Assembly (NCBI GenBank): GCA_963592135.1
Contig: CAVAVP010000016.1
Span: 1 to 64,000, forward strand
Direction of reading: 5' to 3'
Source: UBA3700 sp963592135
Lineage (GTDB): Bacteria; Bacillota; Clostridia; Christensenellales; UBA3700
DNA length: 64,000 bases
Shown: one piece after another, positions 36,418 to 46,514 of the stretch
Layout: the number at the start of each line of letters is the position of its first letter
Numbering within the stretch: the first letter of the stretch is position 1
Translations under genes and position numbers: made by a program
The notes under the pieces: generated by a model
The model's input: only the letters and a program-made list of their open reading frames with translations
What the model was told of the DNA's origin: nothing
Databases searched by the model: none

Positions 36418-36654
36418 TTACTCAATAATACCTTGTTTCTTTAGTAAAGCTCTAACAGTATCTGTAGGTTGTGCACCATTTGCTAACCATTTCTTAGCTA
36501 ATTCTGCATCAATTTTAACTTCTTCAGCTTGAGGATTGTATGTACCAATATTTGCTAAATATTCAGCACCTCTAGCTTTTCTTGAATCAATTGCTACAAT
36601 TCTGTAGAAAGGTGAATGTGTTTTTCCCATTCTTGTTAATCTTAACTTAACCAT
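36418..36654 (-). CDS. rpsP: ribosomal protein S16
   Basis: A 30S assembly protein: MVKLRLTRMGKTHSPFYRIVAIDSRKARG and GTYNPQ are typical, and the 78-residue length is normal. It follows ffh with a 49-nt gap containing an AAAGGAG ribosome site and precedes khpA at one base distance. Confidence 0.98.
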   Translation of the reverse strand: MVKLRLTRMGKTHSPFYRIVAIDSRKARGAEYLANIGTYNPQAEEVKIDAELAKKWLANGAQPTDTVRALLKKQGIIE

Positions 36655-36703
36655 TTTTTATTCTCCTTTTATATATTAATTTTTTTTGTTTTCTCTTTAT
36701 ATT

Positions 36704-38032
36704 TTAGAAAGGAAATTTTCCGCCTCTAAAACCAAATCTTCCCATATTCTTCATTTTCTTCATCATTTCTCTCATTTGAGCAAACTGTTTTAAAAGTGAA
36801 TTTACATCTTGAATCTCCGTGCCTGATCCTGCCGCAATTCTCTTTTTTCTTGAAGATGAAATTATATCTGGATTTTCCCTTTCTTTTTTAGTCATAGACA
36901 AAATAATAGCTTTTATTTTATCCATTTGTTTTTCATCTACTTGAACGTCTTTTACTTTATTTGCAAGTCCAGGAACCATTTGAATAATTTGGTTCATATC
37001 TCCCATAGACTTCATTTTATCTAATTGAACTAAATAGTCTTCTAAAGTAAATGAGTTCTCTTTGAATTTCTTTTGCATTTCAAGAGCTTCTTTTTCTGAA
37101 TAAGCATTTTGAGCCTTTTCAATAATTGTTAGAACATCTCCCATGCCAAGAATTCTTGATGCCATTCTATCTGGATGGAACACCTCTATATCTGTCATCT
37201 TTTCACCGATACCACAGAATTTAATAGGCTTTCCTGTTACAGCTTTAATAGATAATGCAGCACCGCCTCTTGTATCACCATCAAGTTTTGTTAATACAAC
37301 ACCTGTTATATCCATTACTTCATTAAACTTTTGTGCTACATTAACGGCATCTTGACCAGTCATAGAATCTACAACAAGTAGGATTTCGTTAGGATTAAAT
37401 GACTTCTTTAATCCAGCAATTTCATCCATTAATTTTTCATCAATTTGTAGTCTTCCCGCAGTATCTATAATTACGATATCATTTTGATTTTTCTCTGCTT
37501 CAACAAGAGCATTTTTAACTATTTTTTGAGGATCTATTTGTCCCATTTCAAAAACTGGAACACCAGCATTTGAACCTACTACTTGTAATTGTTTTATAGC
37601 CGCTGGACGATATATATCACAAGCGACTAAAAGAGGCTTCTTCCCTTGCTTTTTTAGCATTAAACCAAGCTTTCCACACATTGTGGTTTTACCAGATCCT
37701 TGAAGTCCACACATTAAAATTATTGTAGGAGGCTTTGGAGCTATCTCAATTTTAGAAGAGGTTCCCCCCATTAAAGCAATCAATTCCTCATTAACAATTT
37801 TTATTACTTGTTGAGTTGGATTTAATCCAGTTAAGATATTTTCACCACTTGCTTTTTCAGAAACAGCATTAATAAATTTCTTTACAACATCAAAGTTTAC
37901 ATCAGCTTCAAGCAAAGCAATACGGATTTCTCTCATCGCTTGCTTAACTTCTAATTCTGATAATTTACCTTTATTCTTTAATTTTGAAAAAACGTGATTA
38001 ATTTTTTCTGATAAAGTTCCAAATGATGCCAT
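36704..38032 (-). CDS. ffh: signal recognition particle protein Ffh
   Basis: The SRP54 GTPase that binds signal sequences as they leave the ribosome. It has the N domain, the G domain with GLQGSGKTTMCGKL, the DTAGRLQIDEKLM motif and TKLDGDTRGGAALS, then a methionine-rich M domain ending in MREMMKKMKNMGRFGFRG. At 442 residues it is complete. It starts 7 nt after ylxM. Its receptor FtsY is encoded 500 nt upstream. No 4.5S/SRP RNA was found in the window. Confidence 0.98.
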   Translation of the reverse strand: MASFGTLSEKINHVFSKLKNKGKLSELEVKQAMREIRIALLEADVNFDVVKKFINAVSEKASGENILTGLNPTQQVIKIVNEELIALMGGTSSKIEIAPKPPTIILMCGLQGSGKTTMCGKLGLMLKKQGKKPLLVACDIYRPAAIKQLQVVGSNAGVPVFEMGQIDPQKIVKNALVEAEKNQNDIVIIDTAGRLQIDEKLMDEIAGLKKSFNPNEILLVVDSMTGQDAVNVAQKFNEVMDITGVVLTKLDGDTRGGAALSIKAVTGKPIKFCGIGEKMTDIEVFHPDRMASRILGMGDVLTIIEKAQNAYSEKEALEMQKKFKENSFTLEDYLVQLDKMKSMGDMNQIIQMVPGLANKVKDVQVDEKQMDKIKAIILSMTKKERENPDIISSSRKKRIAAGSGTEIQDVNSLLKQFAQMREMMKKMKNMGRFGFRGGKFPF

Positions 38033-38039
38033 GTTTCTC

Positions 38040-38363
38040 CTATTTATCTAAAAGATTTATTACTTCTTCTATTTTCTTTTTATTTTCTTTATTTGCGCCT
38101 TCTTTTAGCTCTTCTAAAAGTTTTTTTGCACTTTCAACTTTATTTACAAGCATTAATTTGTTTTCTAAGTTTATTAAAGTTTTTTCTGCCCTATTTAAAG
38201 TATCTTTAACAGCCTGTGGAGAAATACTTAAATTTTCTGCGATTTCATTTAAAGACAAGTCTTCATCGTAATACATTTTTATTAGGTTGCTTTGATACTC
38301 TGTCAAAACGCCACCATAATAATCATTGTATATGCTTATGTATAGTTTATCTTTCTTTTCCAT
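38040..38363 (-). CDS. ylxM: YlxM-family DNA-binding protein (UPF0122)
   Basis: A 107-residue sigma-70 region-4-like HTH protein: YYDEDLSLNEIAENLSISPQAVKDTLNRAEKTL. YlxM proteins sit with ffh and ftsY and in streptococci modulate SRP activity. The C-terminal half is a charged coiled coil (SAKKLLEELKEGANKENKKK). It follows ftsY after a terminator, so ylxM-ffh-rpsP probably has a promoter in the 165-nt gap. Confidence 0.92.
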   Translation of the reverse strand: MEKKDKLYISIYNDYYGGVLTEYQSNLIKMYYDEDLSLNEIAENLSISPQAVKDTLNRAEKTLINLENKLMLVNKVESAKKLLEELKEGANKENKKKIEEVINLLDK

Positions 38364-38470
38364 AAATTCAAGTATTTTTACTTTAATAAAGTATTTTTCC
38401 TTTATAGAATATCAACCTTTTTATTTTTTGTCAAACTTATTTATCTTTTTATATTATTAAAATTTGAAAT

Positions 38471-38498
38471 AAAAAAAACTTTATGACGTGCATAAAGT
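38471..38498 (-). terminator. terminator of ftsY
   Basis: Perfect 8-bp stem (ACTTTATG / CATAAAGT), 5-nt loop, and seven or more T on the minus strand, 30 nt past ftsY. Confidence 0.85.
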
Positions 38499-38528
38499 CT
38501 TTAATTGTTAATATTTTATTAAACCATA

Positions 38529-39401
38529 TTAAAATAATCCGTCTACAAAATCCTTTGCGTTAAATGGAATTAAATCATCAACGCCTTCACCAACGCCACA
38601 AAAAACAACTGGCATTTCTTTTTCAGCAGAGATAGCAAATACTACGCCACCTTTTGCTGTACCATCTAATTTATTTAAAATAATTCCATCCATATCAATA
38701 ATTTCATCAAAAGCTTCTACTTGAGAAATTGCATTTTGTCCAGTTGTAGCATCAATTACAATATATGTTCTATAATCAGCATTAGGACATTCTTTTTCTA
38801 CAACCTTATTGATTTTAGAAAGCTCATTCATTAAATTTTTCTTGTTTTGCAATCTACCTGCCGTATCAATTAAAACAACATCTGTATTTTTAGCTTTTGC
38901 TGAGGCAAGTGCATCATAAACAACGGCTGCTGCATCAGACCCTTCTTCATGTTTAATTAAACGTAAATCTGATCTGTCCGCCCAGACTTGTAATTGTTCA
39001 GAAGCTGCTGCACGGAAAGTATCTGCAGCTGCTAAAACTACACTTTTCCCTTTATTTTTAAAATACCTACCAAGTTTACCTATAGCAGTTGTTTTTCCGA
39101 CGCCATTTACTCCAGCTACTAATATAATTAAAGGATAAGAATAAGGTTCAATTTCATAATCTATTTCCTCAACCATTGTTTCTCTTAAGAGTTCTCTTGC
39201 ATCATCGGCTTTTTTAACTCTTTTTTCAAAGCATTTTTCTTTAAAGTTTTCGATTATTTGTTCAGAAGCTTCTGCTCCTAAATCGGCAGAAATTAATGCA
39301 TATTCTAAGTCTTCGTAAAACTCATCATCTAATTCCCTACCTGTAAATAGCGTGTAGATCTTTTTTTGAAATGCTTCCTTTATTTTACTAAAAAATCCCA
39401 T
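38529..39401 (-). CDS. ftsY: SRP receptor FtsY
   Basis: The membrane-associated GTPase that docks the SRP-ribosome complex. The N domain begins MGFFSKIKEAFQKKIYTLF. The G domain carries GVNGVGKTTAIGKLG, DTFRAAASEQL, DTAGRLQNKKNLM and NKLDGTAKGG. At 290 residues it lacks the long acidic A domain, as in many Gram-positives. Its start overlaps the smc stop by one base. Confidence 0.98.
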   Translation of the reverse strand: MGFFSKIKEAFQKKIYTLFTGRELDDEFYEDLEYALISADLGAEASEQIIENFKEKCFEKRVKKADDARELLRETMVEEIDYEIEPYSYPLIILVAGVNGVGKTTAIGKLGRYFKNKGKSVVLAAADTFRAAASEQLQVWADRSDLRLIKHEEGSDAAAVVYDALASAKAKNTDVVLIDTAGRLQNKKNLMNELSKINKVVEKECPNADYRTYIVIDATTGQNAISQVEAFDEIIDMDGIILNKLDGTAKGGVVFAISAEKEMPVVFCGVGEGVDDLIPFNAKDFVDGLF

Positions 39402-42400
39402 TATACTTTCTCCGCAACTGTTGTACTATGTTCAATAGCCTCTTTAATATTAACATTAACCATCTTAGATACACCCTTTTCTTGCATTGTTACACCAAAC
39501 AAGATATCTGATTTTTCCATTGTTGGCTTTCTATGCGTAATAACTATAAATTGTGTTTCTTTACTGAATTTCTTTAAGTACTTAGCATATATTCCTACGT
39601 TACCTTCATCAAGTGCTGCATCAACTTCATCTAAAACGCAAAAAGGAAGAGATCTTAATTTTAATATAGCAAACAATATAGCCATAGCTGTTAATGCTTG
39701 CTCTCCACCTGAGAATAATGCCATATGTTGAACTCTCTTTCCTGGTGGTTGTATCTTTACTTCAATGCCTGCATCTAATGGATCTTGGCCTTCTTCTGGC
39801 TCTAGGATTTCTAATCTTCCAGTGCCGCCGCCGAATAATTCCTTAAATACCTCTTGGAAGTTTTCATTTATCTTATTAAATTCAGTAGTAAATTTCTCTA
39901 ATATATCTTTAGATAAGTCATCTATAACTTTCTTACAATCAGCCTCAGCCTTGATTAAGTCATCATACTCAGTCTTTTTTGCATCAAAACGTTCTTTTTC
40001 TTCCTCAAATTGTTGAACTGCATCTAAGTTTACTGGTCCAATACTTGCCTTTGTTGCTTTTAGTGATTTAATCTTCGTTTGAGCTTCTACATAATCAAAT
40101 TCATCAATTTTTAACTCTAAGCAAGAATCATAATCAAGTTCATAATCCTCTTTTATTCTATTTTCAAGGTTTAACATCTTTTCATCAATGCTTATTAAAC
40201 TTGCCTCTGCTTTAGCCTTTTTATCTGTAAAATCAACTATACTACTTGAAATTTCATCTTTCTTTGTAGTTACGTTCTTTAATTCTTCAATAATTTCATT
40301 TTTTCTACTATTGTATTTATCTATAACAGCTTCAATTTCACTTAATCTCTTTAAGTCTTCCTTAGAAATAACAGTTCTTCTAATACTTATATCTGCTTGA
40401 TTAATATTTGTTTCATTAGTCTTTAAAACGCCACGACAAATTTCAATTTCAGTGTTAGTAGAATTCTTTTCTTTTTCTAGTCTTTCTATAGTTGCTTGTT
40501 GAGTCCTAATATCATTTTCAAGTTCTTGAATTTTCATCTTCATTTCAAGAATCTTAGCATCTAATTTATTCTTTTCTTCCTTTTTAGAGTTAAAGTAGTC
40601 TCTACCAGTTTTAGCTTCACCATCTTTTCCTACCTTATCCACAGTTATGGAATCACTTTGAGCATTCGCTCTATTTAATGCTTCATTTATTATATTTATA
40701 GAATCTTCAACTTTCTTTTTATTTTCTAATGCCTTATCTTTTGAATTATTTAAATCAATAATAATATTTACGATAGCTTCATATCTACCATTATCTTGAA
40801 GATACTTCTTAACTGCTTCACTGAACTCTTTTTCATATTCATCAAGTTGATCATTTATATCTTCTTTTTCTTCTTTATATTCTTTATATTTAGCACTTAA
40901 TTCATTATACTTTTTAGCAACTTCGTTGTATTCTTTCTTTAATTGTTTTAACTTATCTTCTTGTGCAATAAGTCCAGTTGTAGTTGCCTTTTGAGAACCA
41001 CCAGAGATAGAACCTGTAGTATTTAAAATTTCACCATCTAATGTTACTATCTTAACTTGATAATGATATTTTCTTGCAATCTCAATAGCATTATCTATTG
41101 TATCTATAACAACAGTATTTCCTAAAAGTCCTGCAAAAATAACATTGAATTTTGGATCATAAGAGATTAATTTACTTGCAACACCTAAACATCCTTTTTC
41201 TCTAACAATGCTTAAACATGTTGGATCTAATTCTCTTGGTCTATAAGATGTTAAAGGCAAGAATGTAATTCTTCCAATTCTATTTTGTTTTTGATATTGT
41301 ATTAAATCTCTTGCTGTATATTCATCATTAACAATAATATTTTGAAGTGCATTTCCAAGTGCTGCTTCAATTGCAAGTTGAAGTCTGTCTTCAACCTTTA
41401 TAACTGAAGCTACAACACCTAAAATCTTTTGTTTAATTTTTGGGTCAGTATCTGCTGCCTTTAATAATTGTTGTACAGGAGCCGCAAATCCTTCATGGTT
41501 TTTAACCATTTCATCTAAGTAGTTAATTTTACCAAGTCTTAGTGAGGCATCTTCTCTTAATTTATTAATAGTCTCCTCTGCCTCGTCTATTAAATCTATA
41601 AGTTCAGCGTTTCTGTTTGAAAGTTTTTCAATTGTTGCTTCAAGATTATCTCTTGTTGTTTTAGACTTATTTACAGCTTTTTCTAATTCATCACTAATCT
41701 TTTCATTATTATCTATCTTTTCATCAAGAGATTTAATTTCTTCTTCAATCTCATGTAATCTTTCTTTTTGGGCTTCTGCTTGACCTTGAATTTTTCCTAA
41801 GTTAGCTTTAATATCTCCAACTGATTCTAAAAGCTTATTAATTTCAGAATTTTTATCTTCAAGAGCTTGCTCTCTATCTAAAATTTCTTTCATTAATTCG
41901 TTTTGAACTTTTATTGATTCATTATAATCTTTTTCAATGTCTAATTTTTCTTCATTATCCATTGAAATTTTATTTTTTGCATCTCTAATTTCTCTGTCTT
42001 TGTCTCTTATGTCCTGCTCTAGTTTTGCAAGTCTATCTGAATAATCTTGTTTAGTATTTAAAAGTCCTTCTTTCTTTGCCAGCAAAGTATTTCCTTGACC
42101 TGTTATGCTTTCTTTTTTAACAGCAAGTTTTGTTTGCTCAGCCATTATTTCACTTAATTTTGCATCTATGGCTTGTTGCTCATCTGTTAGTTTATCAAAC
42201 TTTTCATTCCATTCCTTTGAATCTATATCAAGTTTTGCTAAGCTTTCTATATATGCTTTTATTTTTGCATTTATCTTTTCTTTTTGAGCAACATTATTTT
42301 CCTTTTGGAACAAATACGCATTAGCCTCTAAAACTTTTAAATCCGCAACAATTGATGTGTATTTCTTTGCATTCTCAGCTTGTTTTTCCAATGAGGTTAA

Positions 42401-43012
42401 GTTTCTTTGCATTTCTGCCATTAAACTTTCTATTGTCTTTTTATTAGTTTCATATTCTTCAAGGTTTCTCATTGCATCACGTCTTGCAATTTTACTACCA
42501 AGTACACCCGCTGCATCTTCGAATATTGCACGTCTATTTTCTGGCTTTGCACTAATAATTTCTGCAATTTTGCCTTGACCAATAATAGAATAACCTTCTC
42601 TTCCTAAACCTGTTCCTCTTACAATTGCTCTTATATCCGTATATCTAGCTCTAACTCCGTTTATAGAATATTCTGAACTATCATCTCTATACATTTTACG
42701 TGAAATTGTAACCTCATCCATTTCAAGTGTTGGGAAAATTCTATTAGAACCTGCGTTGTTAAATCTTAAAGAAACTTCAGCATATGACATTGATTTACGT
42801 TTTTCAGTACCGGCAAAGATGACATCTGACATCTTTTTACCACGCAATAACTTGACACTTTGTTCACCAAGTACCCATCTTATTGCATCTACGATATTAC
42901 TCTTTCCGCATCCATTTGGTCCTACAATAGCTGTAATACCATCATTAAAAGATACAGAAACCTTATCCGCAAATGACTTAAACCCGTAAAATTCTATGCC
43001 TTCAAACTTCAT
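39401..43012 (-). CDS. smc: chromosome segregation ATPase SMC
   Basis: The condensin core that organises and segregates the chromosome. Walker A is GPNGCGKSNIVDAIRW near residue 32. Two long coiled coils flank a hinge around residues 510-670 (GFAAPVQQLLKA, NALQNIIV, TGSISGG). The C-terminal head has the signature LFSGGEQALTAMAILFAI and Walker B FCVLDEVDAALD. At 1203 residues it is full length. It belongs to the rnc-smc-ftsY set. The partner genes scpA and scpB are not in the window. Confidence 0.98.
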   Translation of the reverse strand: MKFEGIEFYGFKSFADKVSVSFNDGITAIVGPNGCGKSNIVDAIRWVLGEQSVKLLRGKKMSDVIFAGTEKRKSMSYAEVSLRFNNAGSNRIFPTLEMDEVTISRKMYRDDSSEYSINGVRARYTDIRAIVRGTGLGREGYSIIGQGKIAEIISAKPENRRAIFEDAAGVLGSKIARRDAMRNLEEYETNKKTIESLMAEMQRNLTSLEKQAENAKKYTSIVADLKVLEANAYLFQKENNVAQKEKINAKIKAYIESLAKLDIDSKEWNEKFDKLTDEQQAIDAKLSEIMAEQTKLAVKKESITGQGNTLLAKKEGLLNTKQDYSDRLAKLEQDIRDKDREIRDAKNKISMDNEEKLDIEKDYNESIKVQNELMKEILDREQALEDKNSEINKLLESVGDIKANLGKIQGQAEAQKERLHEIEEEIKSLDEKIDNNEKISDELEKAVNKSKTTRDNLEATIEKLSNRNAELIDLIDEAEETINKLREDASLRLGKINYLDEMVKNHEGFAAPVQQLLKAADTDPKIKQKILGVVASVIKVEDRLQLAIEAALGNALQNIIVNDEYTARDLIQYQKQNRIGRITFLPLTSYRPRELDPTCLSIVREKGCLGVASKLISYDPKFNVIFAGLLGNTVVIDTIDNAIEIARKYHYQVKIVTLDGEILNTTGSISGGSQKATTTGLIAQEDKLKQLKKEYNEVAKKYNELSAKYKEYKEEKEDINDQLDEYEKEFSEAVKKYLQDNGRYEAIVNIIIDLNNSKDKALENKKKVEDSINIINEALNRANAQSDSITVDKVGKDGEAKTGRDYFNSKKEEKNKLDAKILEMKMKIQELENDIRTQQATIERLEKEKNSTNTEIEICRGVLKTNETNINQADISIRRTVISKEDLKRLSEIEAVIDKYNSRKNEIIEELKNVTTKKDEISSSIVDFTDKKAKAEASLISIDEKMLNLENRIKEDYELDYDSCLELKIDEFDYVEAQTKIKSLKATKASIGPVNLDAVQQFEEEKERFDAKKTEYDDLIKAEADCKKVIDDLSKDILEKFTTEFNKINENFQEVFKELFGGGTGRLEILEPEEGQDPLDAGIEVKIQPPGKRVQHMALFSGGEQALTAMAILFAILKLRSLPFCVLDEVDAALDEGNVGIYAKYLKKFSKETQFIVITHRKPTMEKSDILFGVTMQEKGVSKMVNVNIKEAIEHSTTVAEKV

Positions 43013-43107
43013 TTAAATCCTTTGTTTTTAACACTAAAATAATGTGTAACGAAAATCACACATATATAATATTATCATATTATACCCATATTTTAAAATG
43101 AAAAAAT

Positions 43108-43779
43108 CTAAATATTTAAAAACTTTTTAGCTGCCTCAATCTCGGCATCTTCCTTTGATCTTCCACTTCCTAAACTGCACTTTTTATCGTTAATATATAA
43201 AATTGCCTCAAATAAATGTTCATTCTTTTTTGTATCATAAGAAATTTCTCTAAGTCCATACCTTACAAGTCCTGGATATTTTTCATTCAGTTTTGACTTA
43301 TAATCTATTTTGTTTAAAACTTCTATATTATTAAAACAATCTTTTAAAAGTTCAAGTACAAAAGTTCGTGTTATATCTAAAGAATTCGAATCTAGATATA
43401 TTGCGGCAATAATTGACTCTACAACATCAGATAGCGTTTTTTTACCACCTACACTCCCTTTACCTAAAAAAATACAATCTTGAAGTAAAATACTATTTGC
43501 AACAGGTGTTAGGCCTTCTTCTGATACTAAATTAGCACGCTTTTTAGTCAGTTCTTTTTCTGTATCTAGTGGATAATCTTTATATAACTTTTCTGCGACT
43601 ATCATATTTATTAATGAGTCGCCTAAAAACTCTAGTCTATTATAATCTTCAATTCCTCTTTGATTTGCATAAGAAGCATGTGTTAAAGCAGTTTCAATTA
43701 ATGAAACATCCTTAAAAACATATCCACACTTTTCATATATTACTTTTTGTGCCTTTTCAACCTTTTGAGAATCAGTCAT
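43108..43779 (-). CDS. rnc: ribonuclease III
   Basis: RNase III cuts double-stranded RNA, including rRNA precursors. The signature NRLEFLGDSLINMIVAE holds the acidic catalytic residues; DVVESIIAAIYLDS carries the second set. A C-terminal double-stranded RNA-binding domain ends GSGRSKEDAEIEAAKKFL. At 223 residues it is complete. It overlaps plsX by 8 nt. The acpP gene that usually separates plsX or fabG from rnc is absent here. Confidence 0.97.
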   Translation of the reverse strand: MTDSQKVEKAQKVIYEKCGYVFKDVSLIETALTHASYANQRGIEDYNRLEFLGDSLINMIVAEKLYKDYPLDTEKELTKKRANLVSEEGLTPVANSILLQDCIFLGKGSVGGKKTLSDVVESIIAAIYLDSNSLDITRTFVLELLKDCFNNIEVLNKIDYKSKLNEKYPGLVRYGLREISYDTKKNEHLFEAILYINDKKCSLGSGRSKEDAEIEAAKKFLNI

Positions 43780-44779
43780 CTACCTTTAAACCTTTTTCTA
43801 TTAATTCACATACATTCTTTTGAGCCATGGTAGCAGCTTGCATAATAGCTGCTTTAAATGGCACTTCTTTGCTTGAGCCATGTGCCTTTACGATCACTTT
43901 TTTACAACCAAGCAGTACTGCTCCACCAACCTCATCTGTTGACATTTTATTTTTAACACTCTTTAGAGCAGGTTTTAGCAATAAGTATCCAATTTTTGCT
44001 CTTAATCCACCATTTAAAATAGCTTCTTTTATCATAGCAAATAAATTCTTACATGCACCTTCTGTAGACTTAATTGCAATATTTCCCGCAAATCCATCGC
44101 AAACTATTACATCTACCTTTCCTGATACAAAATCTGTTGGCTCAACATTTCCTATAAAGTTTAATGCTTTTTCATTCTTTAATAGTTGGTGTACCTCTTT
44201 AGTAAGAGCACAACCTTTTTCTTCTTCAGCACCATTATTTAAAAGACCAATTTTCGGATTATCTATATTAAATAATGATTTAACATATACATTCCCCATT
44301 ATTGCAAATTCTTTTAACATATTAGGTTTACAATCTACATTTGCGCCAGCATCACAAACAATTGTATATTTTCCATTAACAAGTGTTGGCACGATAGGAG
44401 CAAGCATAGCACGGGTTACACCATCAATCAGTTTTACAAGAAGTGTTCCTCCACACAAAAGCGCTCCCGTATTTCCAGATGATACCATACCATCGTATTC
44501 TCCCTCACATAAAGCCTTAAGGCCTACAACCATAGAAGAATCTTTTTTTCTTCTAATTGCCATAACAGGATGATCATCATTTGTAATAACATCTGTTGCA
44601 TCTAATATTTCAACTTGGGATTTGTTATACGATAAAGCACTTAACACTTTTTCTATTTCATTTCTTTTTCCGGCTAAAGAAACTCTTAAATCTTTATTTT
44701 CATTTATCGCAAGAACGGCTCCTTTAACTGGTGCTTCTGGGCAATTATCTCCACCAAAACAATCTACTATAATTTTCAT
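43772..44779 (-). CDS. plsX: phosphate acyltransferase PlsX
   Basis: PlsX converts acyl-ACP to acyl-phosphate, the first step of phosphatidic acid synthesis with PlsY. KIIVDCFGGDNCPEAPVKGA, HPVMAIRRKKDSSMVVGL, SSGNTGALL and NGAEEEKGCALTKE are diagnostic. At 335 residues it is complete. rpmF lies upstream as in most Bacillota but is separated by a terminator, so plsX starts its own transcript. Confidence 0.98.
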   Translation of the reverse strand: MKIIVDCFGGDNCPEAPVKGAVLAINENKDLRVSLAGKRNEIEKVLSALSYNKSQVEILDATDVITNDDHPVMAIRRKKDSSMVVGLKALCEGEYDGMVSSGNTGALLCGGTLLVKLIDGVTRAMLAPIVPTLVNGKYTIVCDAGANVDCKPNMLKEFAIMGNVYVKSLFNIDNPKIGLLNNGAEEEKGCALTKEVHQLLKNEKALNFIGNVEPTDFVSGKVDVIVCDGFAGNIAIKSTEGACKNLFAMIKEAILNGGLRAKIGYLLLKPALKSVKNKMSTDEVGGAVLLGCKKVIVKAHGSSKEVPFKAAIMQAATMAQKNVCELIEKGLKVDD

Positions 44780-44871
44780 TAATCTACCTCTTTTTGTATA
44801 TATTGTTAGTATATCAAAATTCTATTAAAAATAATATTAAATAATCTGAATCTCAAGCAAAAAAAATAAAT

Positions 44872-44900
44872 AACATAAAATCATTCAAATTAGCCGTCAA
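44872..44900 (-). promoter_or_regulatory. candidate promoter of plsX-rnc-smc-ftsY
   Basis: Minus-strand TTGACG (44895-44900), 17-nt spacer, TATGTT (44872-44877), in the 232-nt gap between rpmF and plsX. The rest of this gap is AT-rich with no gene; no FapR-type site was seen. Confidence 0.45.
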
Positions 44901-44952
44901 GTCGTTTTTTTCGTCTTTACGATTGAATAACTATTTTTTGTCTTTTGATATA

Positions 44953-44990
44953 AACAAAAAAAGACTGTTAAGTTTTATCCTAACAGTCCT
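44953..44990 (-). terminator. terminator of rpmF
   Basis: Stem GACTGTTA / TAACAGTC, extended by G-U pairing, followed by seven T on the minus strand, about 20 nt past rpmF. Confidence 0.85.
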
Positions 44991-45011
44991 AATTTTATTA
45001 ACAATTAAATG

Positions 45012-45197
45012 TTATTTTGCCTCTTTCTTTGAAACTACTTCAACACCATCATAATAACCACAATTTGGGCAAACTTGATGATTTTTCTTTAGTTCATGAC
45101 AATGAGGACATTCTACTAAAGCTGGAGCTGAGATTTTCCAGTTAGCTGCTCTTGTATGCTTTCTTTCTTTAGATGTTTTTCTCTTTGGTACTGCCAT
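45012..45197 (-). CDS. rpmF: ribosomal protein L32
   Basis: A 61-residue zinc-ribbon ribosomal protein: MAVPKRKTSKERKHTRAANW, then CPHCHELKKNHQVCPNCGYY with two CxxC knuckles. The zinc-binding form is kept. A near-perfect GGAGGTGA ribosome site precedes the start. It is preceded by ackA on the same strand and ends in its own terminator. Confidence 0.98.
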   Translation of the reverse strand: MAVPKRKTSKERKHTRAANWKISAPALVECPHCHELKKNHQVCPNCGYYDGVEVVSKKEAK

Positions 45198-45284
45198 TTT
45201 AAGTCACCTCCAACTATACTTCTTCGTTAAAATGCTTTATCATTTTATATTATTTAATTTTTTATGTCAAACAAAAATCTATAA

Positions 45285-46490
45285 TTATATTTTCTCTACA
45301 ATAGATTTTGTTTCTCTTGCAATTACTAACTCTTCATTTGTTGGAATAACTAGTACTCTAACATGTGATCCTTCAGCTGTTAAATCGCACCAATTTCCAC
45401 GAGGATTCTTTGCATTTTTCTCTTTATCTATCTTGATACCTAAGAACTCAAGATTATCTGTTATTGATTCTCTTGATTCATAAGCATTTTCTCCTATACC
45501 ACCTGTAAATACTAAACAGTCAAGACCATTCATTGCAGCAGCATATGCTCCAATATACTTTTGTGTTTGATATACAAATATTTCAAGAGCTAAAGCTGCT
45601 CTTTCATTTCCTTCAGCCTTTGCTGCATATAAATCTCTTGAATCTGAAGATACACCAGATACTCCTAAATATCCACACTTTTTATTTAAATATGTTACAG
45701 TTTCAGCAAATGTCATACCTTTTAGTTTAGCTAAAGTTTCTGCAGCACCTACATCAATATCTCCACAACGTGTTCCCATTGGGATGCCTGCAAGTGGTGT
45801 CATACCCATTGATGTATCAATAGATTTTCCATTCTTAACAGCAGTAATTGACGAACCATTACCTAAATGACATGTAACAATATTTTCATATGGAAGATTT
45901 TTAGATTTTAAGTACTTAATAGCTTCTTCTGATACATACTTATGAGATGAACCATGAGCACCATATCTACGAACTTTGTACTTTTTATAATCTTCATAAT
46001 CTATAGCATAAAGTTCTGCCTTGTTTGGCATTGTTGCATGGAAACCAGTATCTAAAACTATTACATTTGGAATATTTGGCAACAATTCTCTACATGCCTT
46101 AATACAAGATAAGTGAGCTGGATCATGTAAAGGAGCAAAATATGTGTTTGCTTCAAGTTCTTTAATTACTTTTTCATTAACAAGTGTTGAATGTAAGTAT
46201 GTTTCACCAGCATTTACGTATCTATGACCAAAAGCTGCAATTTCATTTAAAGACTTAATAACACCCATCTTTTCATCTAACAATAATTTGAAAGATAATT
46301 CTAGTGCTTCTATATGGTCTTTTAGATCTTGCATTATTACATGCTTTTCGCCTTTTGATTTATATGTTATTTTAGTTCCTCCAATACCAATTCTTTCAAT
46401 ACCACCATTGCATAAAGATTCTTCTGTAGACATATCTATTAATTGGAATTTTAAAGAAGAACTACCTGCATTAACTACTAATATTTTCAT
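45285..46490 (-). CDS. ackA: acetate kinase
   Basis: AckA makes ATP and acetate from acetyl phosphate, the energy-yielding end of acetate fermentation. MKILVVNAGSSSLKFQLI, the HRYVNAGE motif, LDTGFHATMP, RRYGAHGSSHKYV, HLGNGSSITAV and FTGGIGENA are present. An upstream GTG at 46505 is open, but the ATG at 46490 matches the family N-terminus and has a GAGG site, giving 401 residues. It follows pta by 10-25 nt in one operon. Confidence 0.98.
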   Translation of the reverse strand: MKILVVNAGSSSLKFQLIDMSTEESLCNGGIERIGIGGTKITYKSKGEKHVIMQDLKDHIEALELSFKLLLDEKMGVIKSLNEIAAFGHRYVNAGETYLHSTLVNEKVIKELEANTYFAPLHDPAHLSCIKACRELLPNIPNVIVLDTGFHATMPNKAELYAIDYEDYKKYKVRRYGAHGSSHKYVSEEAIKYLKSKNLPYENIVTCHLGNGSSITAVKNGKSIDTSMGMTPLAGIPMGTRCGDIDVGAAETLAKLKGMTFAETVTYLNKKCGYLGVSGVSSDSRDLYAAKAEGNERAALALEIFVYQTQKYIGAYAAAMNGLDCLVFTGGIGENAYESRESITDNLEFLGIKIDKEKNAKNPRGNWCDLTAEGSHVRVLVIPTNEELVIARETKSIVEKI

Positions 46491-46514
46491 ATGTTTTTTC
46501 CTCACCCTTCTAGA

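Noticed and set aside
43827..44573. Long plus-strand reading frame of 248 codons opposite plsX
   Set aside because: It lies entirely antisense to an unmistakable plsX, and its composition is that of a shadow frame.
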